A stretch of DNA of 64,000 bases, taken from the NCBI RefSeq assembly GCF_001436315.1, contig NZ_AYZA01000019.1, forward strand, positions 86,189-150,188, written 5' to 3'. The notes under the pieces were generated by a model. It was not told the DNA's origin. It saw only the letters and a list, made by a program, of their open reading frames with translations, and ran no database searches. Every line of letters starts with the position of its first letter. Positions within the stretch are counted from its first letter, which is position 1. Source of the stretch: Ligilactobacillus aviarius subsp. aviarius DSM 20655 (GTDB taxonomy: Bacteria > Bacillota > Bacilli > Lactobacillales > Lactobacillaceae). A program made the position numbers and the translations under genes. Below, in pieces: positions 1 to 10,086 of the stretch.

Positions 1-402
1 GATGATCAGGTGATTGGCAAAGTCGGCAAGGGCTACATGCTATTAGTCGGCTTTACCCATGATGATTCGATCGAAGATATCGACTATATTGCGCGCAAAG
101 TTGCAAATGCTAGGTTGTTTGCCGATGAAAATGGTAAAATTAACCTGTCAATCAAACAGGTTCAAGGCGCAATTTTATCGGTATCACAATTTACTCTGTA
201 TGCCTCAACGAAGAATGGCAACCGGCCAGGCTTTGGGGCAGCGCAAAAGCCAGAATTGGCCAAGGAAAACTATCATTACTTTAATGAAAAACTCCGGTCA
301 TACGGCATTGAAGTTCAAACCGGTCAGTTTGGAGCCGACATGGACGTGGCATTGGTCAATGACGGGCCGATAACGATCATTTACGATTCGAACCAAAAAT
401 AA
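1..402 (+). CDS. dtd: D-aminoacyl-tRNA deacylase, 5' end outside window
   Basis: The reading frame is open from the first base and ends at TAA 400-402, so the N-terminus lies upstream. Visible family features are the segment VGKVGKGYMLLVGFTHDD, the SQFTLYA motif, which holds the catalytic Thr and is diagnostic of Dtd, and a closing NDGPITI segment. Dtd hydrolyses D-aminoacyl-tRNAs and is a soluble homodimer. The 134 codons present fit a family length of about 145-150, so only some 12-15 residues are missing. GTG at 10 is an internal codon rather than the start. The gene is followed within 20 bases by the HAD hydrolase and is probably co-transcribed with it. Confidence 0.93.
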   Translation, partial: DDQVIGKVGKGYMLLVGFTHDDSIEDIDYIARKVANARLFADENGKINLSIKQVQGAILSVSQFTLYASTKNGNRPGFGAAQKPELAKENYHYFNEKLRSYGIEVQTGQFGADMDVALVNDGPITIIYDSNQK

Positions 403-420
403 GCGGAAAGAGTGACGATA

Positions 421-1053
421 ATGTATCAAGAATTTTTCTGGGATTTTGACGGAACGTTATACAACACGTATCCGGGCATGGTTGAAGCCTTTATGGATGT
501 CTTTGAACAAAAAGGCTTCAAGCTTGATCAGGATGAAGTTTACCGGCATATGCGGCAAACTTCGTTAGGAAAGACGTTTGCATACTACCGGACTCAAAAC
601 AACCTTGAAGAAGAACCAGAAGCATTGCGTGAAGAATATAATCCAATTGAAGCCAAGCTTGAAGACAAGATGAAGCCGTTTGACGGGGTTCAAGAAGTGT
701 TGGCTAAGGTCGTTGCGAATGGCGGGCACAACTACTTAATGACCCACCGGAACAAAAGCTCATTGGAAATGTTAGCCAAGTTTGACTTGAAGAAGTACTT
801 CACGGATGCGGTCACAGCTGAAAAGAAGTTTCCACGAAAACCCAATCCAGCTTCATTAAACTCATTAGTTGAAAAGTACGATCTTGATCCGCAAAACTGC
901 GTCATGGTCGGTGACCGGGTGCTTGATATTGCAGCGGCTCACAACGCTAAGATGAGCGGAATTTTATTTGATCCGGATGATCTGATCATCGAACCAGCAT
1001 CACCGGAACACCGCATTCAAGATATGCATGATATTTTGAATTGGATTAAATAG
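421..1053 (+). CDS. HAD-superfamily hydrolase (phosphatase-like)
   Basis: About 210 residues. HAD motif I is WDFDGTLYNT at the N-terminus (two Asp, nucleophile and acid/base), a Thr follows in LMTHRN (motif II position), Lys lies in the KKFPRKPNP region (motif III), and MVGDRVLDI is motif IV. The helical cap inserted after motif I places it in subfamily IA, with phosphoglycolate phosphatase-like proteins; the substrate cannot be told. I prefer ATG 421 because GGAAAG at 405-410 lies 10 bases upstream of it; GTG 412, three codons earlier, would sit on that site. It follows dtd directly and ends just before a dispersed repeat element. Confidence 0.85.
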   Translation: MYQEFFWDFDGTLYNTYPGMVEAFMDVFEQKGFKLDQDEVYRHMRQTSLGKTFAYYRTQNNLEEEPEALREEYNPIEAKLEDKMKPFDGVQEVLAKVVANGGHNYLMTHRNKSSLEMLAKFDLKKYFTDAVTAEKKFPRKPNPASLNSLVEKYDLDPQNCVMVGDRVLDIAAAHNAKMSGILFDPDDLIIEPASPEHRIQDMHDILNWIK

Positions 1054-1054
1054 A

Positions 1055-1195
1055 AAGGTGTGACAAAACAGTAAAAACGAGTGTGGTGGAAGCAGAAAAG
1101 CGAACGAATCGCGTCAGCATAGATTCGGTGGTTTTGAACTTCACTAGCTTCGCGTCGTAGCTCGTTTGTTTTGGAACCCGATTATGCAGATATAA
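1055..1195 (+). repeat. Dispersed structured intergenic element, copy 1
   Basis: First of three diverged copies (others near 36.29 and 60.15 kb). It starts AAGGTGTGACAAAA and carries three nested inverted pairs: ACGAG 1078-1082 with CTCGT 1161-1165, GTGGAAG 1086-1092 with a CTTCAC variant at 1139-1144, and CGAATC 1105-1110 with GATTCG 1122-1127. Compared with the other copies it has extra bases around 1145-1157. It lies between the stop of the HAD gene and a bidirectional terminator, in the same orientation as the other copies. Function unknown: a small mobile repeat or a structured 3' UTR element. Confidence 0.75.
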
Positions 1196-1198
1196 CGA

Positions 1199-1233
1199 AA
1201 GAGGATGTGACTAATCACATCCTCTTCTTTTTT
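1199..1233. terminator. Bidirectional intrinsic terminator
   Basis: GAGGATGTGA (1201-1210) pairs with TCACATCCTC (1215-1224), followed by a T-rich run on the plus strand and preceded by A residues that give a T-run on the minus strand. It separates the convergent HAD and amidase genes. Confidence 0.85.
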
Positions 1234-2125
1234 AATTTGGATCATTCGCAATCAACGCGTTTTCATCTTTACCTTCAAAGTATAATTGCAAGCCCTTAAC
1301 GACATCGTTTGTGACTTTATTTTCATAACTGCTGTCATCGATAAAGCTTAAATCACGGTCAGAATTGATATAGCCGCTTTCAAGCAAGACGGCTGGTTGG
1401 GTGTTATCCCGTAAAACTAAGAAGTTCCCGAAATCAACGCCGCGATTATCTAAGCCAAGAGAAGTCAGTTGGCTGTTGATGTCTTTGGCTAACCGGAATG
1501 AACCATTATCCTTATGGTAGTAGTACGTCGTGTATCCGCTCGCGCTGTTGTCCTGCGGTGATGAGTCAAAGTGGAAACTGATGAACGCATCGGCATGTAC
1601 TTTTTCAGCCAGTTCAGGCCGCTTGCTTAAGCTGACGGTTTTGTCGCTGTCACGTGTCATGTAAACGCGCGCCCCGGCTTTTTTCAATTTTGATTGAAGC
1701 TGTTTAGCGTAACGCAGGGTGAAGGTCTTTTCTTCTTTCTTGCCATTCGTTGATAGGGCGCCGGAATCCGCACCGCCGTGGCCGGCATCGATCACAATCG
1801 TGGCTTCAGAAAGGTTATTGACTGGATTTTGATACTTTGAATTGATCATCCATGTTCCCATCCAACCGTACTGATCTTCATTCGTTTTCACGTAGACCCA
1901 GTTGTATTTATGTTTTAATACCTTGACCCGGCTGCCCTTTGCCAAGTCGCGGTCTTTATGTGCAAACACACTGGGTTGCTGGTAAAGTGCGGCATCTTCG
2001 GTTTCAATTGGCATTTGCTGCATGTAGGTGAAAGTCCGATAACCTAAAAAGGCAGCAACACAAAGCAAAAGAATCCAAAGAAAGCCGAACGTATCCTCAA
2101 CTTTTAACTGATTGTTTTCTTTCAT
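1232..2125 (-). CDS. Membrane-anchored N-acetylmuramoyl-L-alanine amidase with SH3 domain
   Basis: 297 residues. A short cytoplasmic N-terminus and one transmembrane segment (FGFLWILLLCVAAFLGYRTF, about 14-33) are followed by a bacterial SH3-type domain (about 50-100, with WVYVKT and YGWMGTW) and an Amidase_3 zinc domain (about 108-285). Zinc ligands are visible: His in IDAGHGGADSG, Glu in KKEEKTF and His in SFHFDSS; the catalytic Glu is in LLESGYINSD. It should cleave the MurNAc-L-Ala bond of peptidoglycan at the outer face of the membrane. It stands alone on the minus strand, divergent from the hisS leader. Confidence 0.9.
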   Translation of the reverse strand: MKENNQLKVEDTFGFLWILLLCVAAFLGYRTFTYMQQMPIETEDAALYQQPSVFAHKDRDLAKGSRVKVLKHKYNWVYVKTNEDQYGWMGTWMINSKYQNPVNNLSEATIVIDAGHGGADSGALSTNGKKEEKTFTLRYAKQLQSKLKKAGARVYMTRDSDKTVSLSKRPELAEKVHADAFISFHFDSSPQDNSASGYTTYYYHKDNGSFRLAKDINSQLTSLGLDNRGVDFGNFLVLRDNTQPAVLLESGYINSDRDLSFIDDSSYENKVTNDVVKGLQLYFEGKDENALIANDPN

Positions 2126-2224
2126 AAATCAAATCTCCAAAGATATTATCAAATACCATATTAGCAAAATATTTTGACTTAGTGCAACTAACCGCGGAAT
2201 TTAAGAGTTTTGTAACAATCACGC

Positions 2225-2253
2225 TTGACTTTGTTAATTTTCCTTTGTAAACT
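2225..2253 (+). promoter_or_regulatory. Promoter of hisS-aspS
   Basis: TTGACT (2225-2230) and TAAACT (2248-2253) are separated by 17 bases. The predicted start near 2260 leaves a leader of about 230 bases holding the T-box. Confidence 0.7.
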
Positions 2254-2260
2254 TTAGGTA

Positions 2261-2470
2261 ACGAAAAAGACCGGTGAGAAAGACCAGTAGTTGAGTTCGC
2301 AGTTTCAGAGAGTAGATGGTTGGTGTGAATTTACAGGTGCGATTTAACGAAGACACTTTTGAGGTGTACTGATGTACCGTGATGAGCGTTATTCTAAAGT
2401 AAGAAGTTAAGGTGGTACCGTGCACAGTGTGCGCCCTTGTCAGTAATGACAGGGGCGTTTTCTTTTTGAT
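2261..2470 (+). promoter_or_regulatory. T-box leader of hisS-aspS with overlapping Asp/His specifier
   Basis: The T-box core GGTGGTACCGTGC is at 2411-2423, and stem I landmarks (CAGTAG, AGAGAG, GGTTGGTGTGAA) lie upstream. The specifier region is GACAC at 2352-2356 followed by TTTTGAG, so both GAC (Asp) and CAC (His) stand in the usual position. Terminator arms CGCCCTTGTCA (2432-2442) and TGACAGGGGCG run into a T-run ending near 2467. Uncharged tRNA should stabilise the antiterminator and allow read-through into hisS. Because the operon encodes HisRS and AspRS, the overlapping codons are meaningful: the leader could respond to either tRNA. Confidence 0.92.
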
Positions 2471-2498
2471 CGGAATTTGAATGGAAGGAATGAGTCTT

Positions 2499-3776
2499 TT
2501 GAAGTATCAAAAACCAAAGGGAACAGCTGATATTTTGGCAGATGAATCTGCAAAATGGCAATACGTTGAAGGCAAAGCACGTGAATTATTCAAGAAGTAC
2601 CGTTATCACGAAATGCGGACGCCAACATTTGAAAACTTTGAAGTCTTTTCACGGACTTCAGGGGAAACGTCTGACATCGTAACGAAGGAAATGTACGATT
2701 TCCACGATAAAGGCGATCGCCACATCACGTTACGGCCGGAAGGGACAGCGGGCGTTGTGCGGTCATTTGTTGAAAACAAGTTATACGGGCCAGAATACCA
2801 AAAGCCATACAAGGTTTACTACATGGGACCAATGTTCCGTTATGAACGGCCGCAATCAGGACGGTTACGTGAATTCCACCAAATCGGGGTCGAAGCTTTC
2901 GGCGTTGACAATCCAACGCTTGACGTTGAAGTCATTGCAATGGCGATGGACTTATTGAATTCAGTGGGCGTTCACAGTTTGAAGCTGGTTATCAATACCT
3001 TAGGTGATTTGGAAACACGGAAGAATTACCGCCAAGCATTGATCGACTACCTTGAACCGTTTGAAGATCAATTATCAGAAGACTCAAAGGAACGCTTGCA
3101 TAAGAATCCATTGCGGGTCCTTGACAGTAAGGATGAAAATGACCAAAAGATCGTTGAAAATGCACCATCGATCCTTGATTTCTTGACTGAAGATTCCCAA
3201 AAGCACTTTGATACGGTTAAACAATTGCTTGAAGACCTGGGGATTGAATATGAAGTTGACGCCAACATGGTGCGGGGATTAGATTACTATAACCACACGA
3301 TCTTTGAAATCATGAGTGATTCAAAGGCCTTTGGTGGCAAGTGGACAACGGTATGTGCCGGTGGTCGTTACAACGGGTTGGTTGAACAACTCGGCGGTCC
3401 TGCAACCCCTGGAATCGGCTTCGGTCTTGGGGTTGAACGGTTATTACTTGTTTTGGATGCTGAACAAGAAAAATTACCGTTGGATGATGAATTAGATGCT
3501 TACGTTGTTGGCATTGGCGGTGAAACGAACGTTAAGTCATTAGAAATCGTTCAAGCATTGCGGCATCAAGGATACACTGCTGATCGGGATTACCTTGACC
3601 GGAAGCCAAAGGGTCAATTCAAGACTGCAAGTCGCTTGAATGCGAAGTACACGATCACGATCGGTGAACGTGAATTACAAGAAAACAAGGCAAACGTGAA
3701 GAACATGGAAACTGGAAACGAAATCAGCGTTTCCCTTGACGATGTGATCAACGATTTTGCAAAAGTAATTAAGTAG
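2499..3776 (+). CDS. hisS: Histidyl-tRNA synthetase
   Basis: 425 residues from a TTG start at 2499, chosen because GGAAGGA (2483-2489) lies 9 bases upstream and the protein then opens [12 protein letters not shown] as HisRS does; ATG 2481 and 2490 lie before or against that site. Class II motifs: motif 2 [16 protein letters not shown], the HisRS signatures [13 protein letters not shown] and [14 protein letters not shown], and motif 3 [13 protein letters not shown]-terminal anticodon-binding domain covers about 330-425. It charges tRNA-His in the cytoplasm and is co-transcribed with aspS (15-base gap) under the T-box. Confidence 0.97.
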   Translation: MKYQKPKGTADILADESAKWQYVEGKARELFKKYRYHEMRTPTFENFEVFSRTSGETSDIVTKEMYDFHDKGDRHITLRPEGTAGVVRSFVENKLYGPEYQKPYKVYYMGPMFRYERPQSGRLREFHQIGVEAFGVDNPTLDVEVIAMAMDLLNSVGVHSLKLVINTLGDLETRKNYRQALIDYLEPFEDQLSEDSKERLHKNPLRVLDSKDENDQKIVENAPSILDFLTEDSQKHFDTVKQLLEDLGIEYEVDANMVRGLDYYNHTIFEIMSDSKAFGGKWTTVCAGGRYNGLVEQLGGPATPGIGFGLGVERLLLVLDAEQEKLPLDDELDAYVVGIGGETNVKSLEIVQALRHQGYTADRDYLDRKPKGQFKTASRLNAKYTITIGERELQENKANVKNMETGNEISVSLDDVINDFAKVIK

Positions 3777-3791
3777 CGGAGGAAGTTTATT

Positions 3792-5573
3792 TTGAGAAGA
3801 ACGACATATGCAGGCCTCGTTGATGAAAAGTATTTAGGCCAAGAAGTTGTATTAAAAGGTTGGGTTCAAAAACGGCGGAACCTTGGAAACTTGATCTTTA
3901 TTGATTTACGGGACCGGGAAGGCATTGTTCAATTAGTCTTCAGTCAAGAATTCGGCCCGGATGCATTGAAAATTGCCGATTCATTGAGAAGCGAATACGT
4001 CATCGAAGTTGTCGGTAAAGTTGTTGCGCGGGATGAAAATGCCATCAACCCGAACATGAAGACCGGGAAAGTTGAAGTTGAAGTCAGTGACGTGCACGTT
4101 TTAAACAAGGCTAAATTAACGCCATTTGAAATCACTGATAACACCAATGCAACCGACGATATGCGGTTGAAGTACCGTTACCTTGATTTGCGCCGGCCAG
4201 AAATGCAAAAGGCATTGATGATCCGGAACCGCATCACCCAAACGGTTCACCGTTACCTTGATGAAAACCACTTCATCAACATTGAAACGCCATACTTGAC
4301 ACGGTCAACTCCTGAAGGGGCGCGGGATTACTTGGTTCCTTCACGGGTCTACCCAGGACACTTTTACGCATTGCCGCAATCACCACAATTGTTCAAGCAA
4401 TTGTTGATGGGCGCCGGATTTGATCGTTACTACCAAATTGCACGGTGCTTCCGGGATGAAGACTTGCGGGGCGACCGGCAACCAGAATTTACCCAGATCG
4501 ATATTGAAACGTCATTCATGGATCAAGACGAAATCATGGAAATGACGGAAGGTTTATTGAAAGCCGTAATGAAAGATACGCTTGGGATTGACATTCAAAC
4601 GCCAATCAAGCACATCACATGGGATGAAGCCATGGATCGTTACGGTTCTGATAAGCCAGATATCCGCTTCGGCATGGAATTGAAAGACATGTCAGCTGCC
4701 GTTAAAGGTGCCGGCTTCAAGGTCTTTGATTCAACTCTTGAAGATGGCGGCCAAGTTAAGGCAATTGCCGTTCCTGGCGGTGCTGACGCTTACTCACGGA
4801 AACAAATCGATGCTAAACAAGAATACATCAAGCGTTTCGGTGCCAAGGGCTTAGCATGGATGAAGGTGACTGACGATGGCTTGCAAGGACCAATCGCCAA
4901 ATTCTTCAAGGATCGCCGTGACCAAATTCTTGAAGCTGCTGAAGCTAAACCAGGCGACTTATTGCTCTTCGTTGCTTCAACGCGCAAAGTCGTTGCCGAT
5001 TCATTAGGCTACTTGCGGAAGGAAATTGCTAAGGAACAAGGAATGATCAACGAAGATGAATTCGCATTTATCTGGGTCGTTGATTGGCCATTATTCGAAT
5101 ACAGCGAAGAATTCCAACAATACATCGCTGCTCACCACCCATTCACAATGCCGAATGAAGAAGACCTTGAATTATTAAAGACGGATCCGCACAAGTGCCA
5201 CGCTCAAAGTTACGACATCGTCTTGAACGGTTACGAACTCGGTGGCGGTTCAATCCGGATCCACCAACGCGAAGTTCAAGAAGACATGTTCAAAGCTCTT
5301 GGATTCACCAAGGAACGTGCCGAAGAACAATTCGGCTGGTTCATGGATGCGTTGGACTACGGCTTCCCACCACATGGCGGCCTTGCCTTAGGGTTAGACC
5401 GGTTCGCAATGTTGCTTGCGAAGAAGGACAACATTCGTGAAGTCATCGCCTTCCCGAAGAACTCCAAGGCAACCGAACCGTTGACTCACGCTCCAAGCGA
5501 AGTTGCACCGCAACAGCTTGAAGACTTGCACATCGAAGTTGCAGATGAGGGCAAGGAAGACAGTGAAGAATAG
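3792..5573 (+). CDS. aspS: Aspartyl-tRNA synthetase
   Basis: 593 residues, bacterial-type AspRS. The start is TTG 3792 preceded by AGCGGAGGAAG, giving RRTTYAGLV. Domains: N-terminal OB-fold anticodon-binding domain (about 15-105, [14 protein letters not shown]), catalytic class II core with motif 2 [18 protein letters not shown], the inserted GAD domain (about 290-420) and motif 3 [13 protein letters not shown]. The C-terminal tail is acidic. Second gene of the hisS-aspS operon, closed by a hairpin near 5595-5627. It charges tRNA-Asp; whether it also charges tRNA-Asn cannot be told without knowing if gatCAB is present elsewhere. Confidence 0.97.
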   Translation: MRRTTYAGLVDEKYLGQEVVLKGWVQKRRNLGNLIFIDLRDREGIVQLVFSQEFGPDALKIADSLRSEYVIEVVGKVVARDENAINPNMKTGKVEVEVSDVHVLNKAKLTPFEITDNTNATDDMRLKYRYLDLRRPEMQKALMIRNRITQTVHRYLDENHFINIETPYLTRSTPEGARDYLVPSRVYPGHFYALPQSPQLFKQLLMGAGFDRYYQIARCFRDEDLRGDRQPEFTQIDIETSFMDQDEIMEMTEGLLKAVMKDTLGIDIQTPIKHITWDEAMDRYGSDKPDIRFGMELKDMSAAVKGAGFKVFDSTLEDGGQVKAIAVPGGADAYSRKQIDAKQEYIKRFGAKGLAWMKVTDDGLQGPIAKFFKDRRDQILEAAEAKPGDLLLFVASTRKVVADSLGYLRKEIAKEQGMINEDEFAFIWVVDWPLFEYSEEFQQYIAAHHPFTMPNEEDLELLKTDPHKCHAQSYDIVLNGYELGGGSIRIHQREVQEDMFKALGFTKERAEEQFGWFMDALDYGFPPHGGLALGLDRFAMLLAKKDNIREVIAFPKNSKATEPLTHAPSEVAPQQLEDLHIEVADEGKEDSEE

Positions 5574-5592
5574 TTAATAACTGAATAGATTG

Positions 5593-5627
5593 GAAACACT
5601 TCCGACGAGATGGTTGGGGGTGTTTTT
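5593..5627 (+). terminator. Terminator after aspS
   Basis: An imperfect hairpin, ACACTTCC pairing with GGGGGTGT, followed by TTTTTT. It marks the end of the core operon; the AT-rich defence island begins right after it. Confidence 0.65.
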
Positions 5628-5751
5628 TGTTAGAAAAAAGTTTTGATTAAATACTTACAACTTTATATAATTTAGGAACAATGTCTTGAAAAGTCTTAAT
5701 TTGAGAGTGAAAAAAATAAAATTTAATTATTAGACGGTGAATGAATAGAAA

Positions 5752-7101
5752 ATGGATAAAGAAAAAAACATTAAACAATTAGTTATTATTGGAAATGGAT
5801 TTGATCTTCAATGTGGATTGAAATCAAAATTTACAGATTATTTTAATTATGTAAAAAGTAAAATGAATGAACAGGATGAAACCTTATTAAAAGGAAACGA
5901 AATCAATTACGGAAACACGCTTCCTCATAGTGAATTTTATTTGAATTTTGCATCTTTTTGGGATTGTTATTTTCTATCTCTTGAATTACTTGAAGATAAC
6001 CAAGATTATGATTGGTGTAATGTTGAAAAACAAATTGAAATATTGCTAACATCAAATAAAAATGAGAATATTGGTGAAATAAACGGAAAAATTCTATTTG
6101 ATCTTTTATATTTAGGAAGTTTAAATGGTTTAACTAATCTTAAATTTCATAGTCAACTTAATAATATGATGAAAAAGCAAATTAAAAGCAAAATACAAAA
6201 CGGAAACCAAATTTCTTTGGTTGAAAATATAATTAATAAATTGAGTTTTTATATATCATTAAGTTTGGATAAAAGAATTCAAGATAATTTAAAAAATAAT
6301 GATAATCTAAATGAATTAATATCTAATTATAAACCTATATTTTATTCATACTTATTTAAACAGCTGGAAAAGTTTGAAAATAATTTAAAAGCGTATTTAC
6401 AGTTATTATTTCAAAAAAAAGAGTCAACGGATTCAAAAGCTAATAAAGAAAATAATGCAATAAGCTGCAGCGAAGTAGCTATGGATTTTAGTTATTATCT
6501 GCAGTGTTATAGGAAAATATTATATAAAATTACTGAAGGTAATAAATATAATTTATTGTCTTTTAATTACACTTACTTTTCAAAGGCATTATTATCAACA
6601 ACTTCAAGCTTAGGAATGATTTCTCCAGTTGTAGAGAGGATGCACCCTATTAATTGTGTAGTTTCCAAAAATATTCATGGAGACTTGGATGGCCATATTA
6701 TTATTGGAATCGATGAATTAAGTATTAATGAAAGTGATCCATTATATAGATTTACAAAGACTTATCGAATATTAGGGCTAGAAGATCATGAAGAATCCTG
6801 TTTAAGTAAAAGCATAAAAGAAATTATATTTTATGGACACTCGTTGGCTAAGGCAGATTATTCATATTTTCAATCAATTTTTGATTTTTATCACATTTAC
6901 GATAGTAATGTAAAACTAATATTTTATTATTCAGATTATTGTAATAATAAAGAAAAGTGTAAATTCGAAACAGTAAACAGAGTTATCAAATTAATTAAAA
7001 CTTACGGTAATACTTTAAATAATAAAGACCATGGTAAGAACCTTTTACATAAGTTAAAGCTTGAAAACAGATTAGTAATAAAAGAATTAAAAGATTGGTA
7101 G
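5752..7101 (+). CDS. AbiH-family abortive infection protein
   Basis: 449 residues. The N-terminus KQLVIIGNGFDLQCGLKS matches the IIGNGFDL signature of the AbiH family (phage abortive infection, first described in lactococci). The C-terminal half has the other family landmarks: LLSFNYTYFSK (NYT), KNIHGDL (HG), HIIIGIDE and IIFYGHSLAKADYSYF. No membrane segment or signal is visible. It is much richer in A+T than aspS, with many AAA, AAT and ATA codons, suggesting transfer. The ATG at 5752 has only a weak ribosome binding site. The biochemical activity is not known; a role in phage defence is inferred from family and from its place beside a restriction system. Confidence 0.82.
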   Translation: MDKEKNIKQLVIIGNGFDLQCGLKSKFTDYFNYVKSKMNEQDETLLKGNEINYGNTLPHSEFYLNFASFWDCYFLSLELLEDNQDYDWCNVEKQIEILLTSNKNENIGEINGKILFDLLYLGSLNGLTNLKFHSQLNNMMKKQIKSKIQNGNQISLVENIINKLSFYISLSLDKRIQDNLKNNDNLNELISNYKPIFYSYLFKQLEKFENNLKAYLQLLFQKKESTDSKANKENNAISCSEVAMDFSYYLQCYRKILYKITEGNKYNLLSFNYTYFSKALLSTTSSLGMISPVVERMHPINCVVSKNIHGDLDGHIIIGIDELSINESDPLYRFTKTYRILGLEDHEESCLSKSIKEIIFYGHSLAKADYSYFQSIFDFYHIYDSNVKLIFYYSDYCNNKEKCKFETVNRVIKLIKTYGNTLNNKDHGKNLLHKLKLENRLVIKELKDW

Positions 7102-7135
7102 AATAAAGATTTGATTATATTTACCTCACTATCTC

Positions 7136-7144
7136 TGATATAAT
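7136..7144 (+). promoter_or_regulatory. Extended -10 promoter of hsdRMS
   Basis: TGATATAAT gives a TGn-extended consensus -10 with TATAAT at 7139-7144, 55 bases before the hsdR start; no good -35 is spaced correctly, as is common with extended -10 promoters. CGGAG just upstream of ATG 7200 is the ribosome binding site. Confidence 0.55.
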
Positions 7145-7199
7145 AACTATATCTAAAATATTTTCGTTTGCAGTAAGCGATAGTATCGGAGTTGAGAAC

Positions 7200-10061
7200 A
7201 TGGATTATGAATCAGAGGAACAGCTTGAGGAAAGCTTGATTCAAAAGTTAGTTGGATTAGGATATACCCGGGTGAATGTTAAAGATATTGCTTCGTTGGA
7301 AAACCATTTTCGCCAAAAGTTAAATCGAATTAATTCTGAAAACTTGAAGGGGCAAGAACTTTCAGATAAAGAATTTGAACGTGTTAAAAATGAAATGATT
7401 GGAACTTACTCAATCTTTGAAACCGGAAAGTTGTTACGGGGTTCAGAATTACAACCTTACGGAAAAATTAACATCACAAGAGATAACGGTGAAAGTGTTT
7501 ATCTTACATTTTTTGATGCAAAGAATTATCAAAATAATGACTTTGAAGTTACTAATCAAGTTAAAAGCGAATCCAAATATAAGAATCGGTATGATGTTAC
7601 GATCTTGATTAATGGATTGCCGTTAGTTCAAATTGAGTTAAAGCGGCGCAATGTTGAAATGAGCCAAGCCTTTAATCAAATTATTCGTTATCGTGAGGAA
7701 ACGATGAAGGATAATCTGTTTAAGTATGTCCAACTTTTTGTAATTTCAAACGGAGTTGACACCCGCTATTTCTCAAATCAAGAGGTTGGGAACTTCAACT
7801 CGAACTTTATGTTTGTTTGGACTGATGAAAAGAACAAATGGATTAACGAAATTGATGAATTTTCAGCATCGTTTTTGAATCCGCAACGTTTGCATAGCAT
7901 GATTGCGCGTTACACCATTTTTGATAATGCACACAAAAGTATGTTAGTCATGCGTCCATATCAGGTTTATGCGACTGAAGCCATTCTTGAACAAGCTCTT
8001 AACCATCCAGAAAAGAATGGTTTTGTTTGGCATACGACTGGTTCAGGAAAGACAATCACGTCATTTAAGGCTGCGCAATTAATGTCACAGCAGGAAAGCA
8101 TTGAAAAGGTTATCTTTATGATCGACCGGCGTGATTTGGATACGCAAAGTATCAAGAACTTTAATTCATATCTATCGGATGCTAACCAGATTGATATGAC
8201 AGATAGCTCATTTAAGTTAGTTAAGCAATTGAATTCAAACGATAGTAAGTTGATTGTTACGACGATTCAAAAAATGAGTAATGCAATCAAAAATGAACGG
8301 CACAATCGGAAACTTGAACAGTTCCACAATAAGCATGTGGTTTTCATTGAAGATGAATGTCACCGGACACAGTTTGGCGAGATGCGGATTGCGGTCAATA
8401 AGTGGTTTGAAAACGCCCAACACTTTGGCTTTACTGGGACCCCAATTTTTGAAGAAAATATGGGTCAGAATAAACGGACGACTGAAAATCTTTATGATGA
8501 ATGTTTACATAAATACTTAATTAAGGACGCGATTCGTGATAAGAATGTTTTACCTTTTAATGTTCAATATATGGCAACATTTAAAGATAAAGGGATTGAT
8601 TATGGCGATGAAAAGGTTGAAGGCATTGATACTCAAGAAGTTTTTGAATCCGAAGTGCGGATGCGGAAAATTGTCGAACACATCTTATTAAATCATCGAA
8701 AGCTTTCCGGAAATGGAATGTATAATGCAATTTTCACGGTTTCAAGTACTGAAATGGCGTTGAAGTATTATGCACTGTTTAAAGAATATATTGATAAGAT
8801 GGATGATCCGATTAACGTGACGACAATCTTTACATGGCAAGCAAACGAAGATTCGAATGAAGGCAATCAAAATTCTGAAAATTCAACTTCGCGTCATGGT
8901 TTAGACAACGTAATTAAAGATTACAATCAATTATTTGGTACCAACTTTGATACCAATAATTTTGATGATTATTTTGCTGATGTTACTAATCGGATGGTTA
9001 ACCATCAAAAAGATACACCAAAGCAAAATATTGACATTTTGATCGTTGTTAACATGTTCTTAACAGGATTTGACTCCAAGCGCCTTTCAATGCTTTACGT
9101 TGATAAGAAGCTTCAATGGCACGGGTTAGTTCAAGCATATTCACGGACAAACCGGGTTGAAAAAGATACTAAACCATTCGGAAACATTATTTCGTATCGC
9201 AATTTAAAGAAAGCAACGGATGATGCAGTTCAATTATTCTCAGCAGGCGATATGAGCAGCTTCTTGGTTGAACCATACGAAAATGTTTTGGAACGATTTA
9301 AGCAAGCGGTATTAGCGTTGAAGAACTATGTTGCTAAACCTGAAGATGTTGATAGCTTATATGATCAGGGCGATGAAGCAGTTAAGAAATTTATCGAATT
9401 AGCACGGGATGTTTTTCGGAAGCAAAATCAACTGCGATTTTATGAAGAATTCGACTGGAATAAGATTAGCGATGTAATTGATGAAGGCACGTTCCAACGT
9501 TTCCAAGGTAAGTATCTTGACGTAAAAGATGAGTTTAAAAAGTGCCAAGGAAACAAAGAATCAATTCTCGATGATATCGACTTTGAACTTTCCTTGTTAG
9601 CAGTGGATCAAATTGATGTTCGCTATATTTTGAATCTTGTTCAGTCAATTGATCTGACTTCAAAAGATCAACAAGAGAAAGATATTGAAGTGATAAAAAA
9701 GGCAATGGAAAACACCGCTAATACTGATGGTTTACGTCTGAAAGCAGATTTAATTCGGAAGTTCCTTGAAGAAGTTATTCCAACTTTAGGACCGAATGAT
9801 AGTATTGGAAATTCGTTAAATGAATTTCTTGCTAAAGAACGCGAAAAAGCGGTTGATGACTTCTCTAAAGAAACAAAATTATCAGAGAGTCAAATTGACG
9901 AAATGTTTAACGAATACAAGCTTAGCGGCGGAATTGACTCAGAAAAATTAACGACTGAATTAAATGACTTAGGGTATGGATTTTTACAAAACCGAAAAGT
10001 CGTTAAAAAGACGATCAGTTTCATTAAAGAAACAAGTGAAAAGTATACAGCTGAAATTTAA
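7200..10061 (+). CDS. hsdR: Type I restriction enzyme, motor and nuclease subunit R
   Basis: 953 residues. An N-terminal PD-(D/E)xK nuclease has Asp in YDVTILING (about 131) and E-L-K in LVQIELKRRN (about 147). A superfamily 2 translocase follows, with Walker A HTTGSGKTITSFKAA (about 279), the DECH box in IEDECHRTQFGE (about 383), GFTGTPIF, and motif VI QAYSRTNRVEK (about 640). The C-terminal helical region should bind the methyltransferase core. HsdR cleaves DNA after translocation when the HsdM2S complex meets an unmethylated site. First gene of an intact R-M-S operon; 25 bases separate it from hsdM. No internal stop or frameshift is seen. Confidence 0.96.
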   Translation: MDYESEEQLEESLIQKLVGLGYTRVNVKDIASLENHFRQKLNRINSENLKGQELSDKEFERVKNEMIGTYSIFETGKLLRGSELQPYGKINITRDNGESVYLTFFDAKNYQNNDFEVTNQVKSESKYKNRYDVTILINGLPLVQIELKRRNVEMSQAFNQIIRYREETMKDNLFKYVQLFVISNGVDTRYFSNQEVGNFNSNFMFVWTDEKNKWINEIDEFSASFLNPQRLHSMIARYTIFDNAHKSMLVMRPYQVYATEAILEQALNHPEKNGFVWHTTGSGKTITSFKAAQLMSQQESIEKVIFMIDRRDLDTQSIKNFNSYLSDANQIDMTDSSFKLVKQLNSNDSKLIVTTIQKMSNAIKNERHNRKLEQFHNKHVVFIEDECHRTQFGEMRIAVNKWFENAQHFGFTGTPIFEENMGQNKRTTENLYDECLHKYLIKDAIRDKNVLPFNVQYMATFKDKGIDYGDEKVEGIDTQEVFESEVRMRKIVEHILLNHRKLSGNGMYNAIFTVSSTEMALKYYALFKEYIDKMDDPINVTTIFTWQANEDSNEGNQNSENSTSRHGLDNVIKDYNQLFGTNFDTNNFDDYFADVTNRMVNHQKDTPKQNIDILIVVNMFLTGFDSKRLSMLYVDKKLQWHGLVQAYSRTNRVEKDTKPFGNIISYRNLKKATDDAVQLFSAGDMSSFLVEPYENVLERFKQAVLALKNYVAKPEDVDSLYDQGDEAVKKFIELARDVFRKQNQLRFYEEFDWNKISDVIDEGTFQRFQGKYLDVKDEFKKCQGNKESILDDIDFELSLLAVDQIDVRYILNLVQSIDLTSKDQQEKDIEVIKKAMENTANTDGLRLKADLIRKFLEEVIPTLGPNDSIGNSLNEFLAKEREKAVDDFSKETKLSESQIDEMFNEYKLSGGIDSEKLTTELNDLGYGFLQNRKVVKKTISFIKETSEKYTAEI

Positions 10062-10086
10062 AGCAGATTAGAGAGGATACTCAATA

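Noticed and set aside
2234-2425. A 63-codon minus-strand frame in the hisS leader
   Set aside because: It lies entirely in the T-box RNA, whose conserved motifs explain the sequence; the translation resembles no protein.
7399-7608. Short frames inside hsdR, hisS, parE, topA and other long genes
   Set aside because: They lie in alternative frames of well-identified proteins, lack ribosome binding sites and have no family features.
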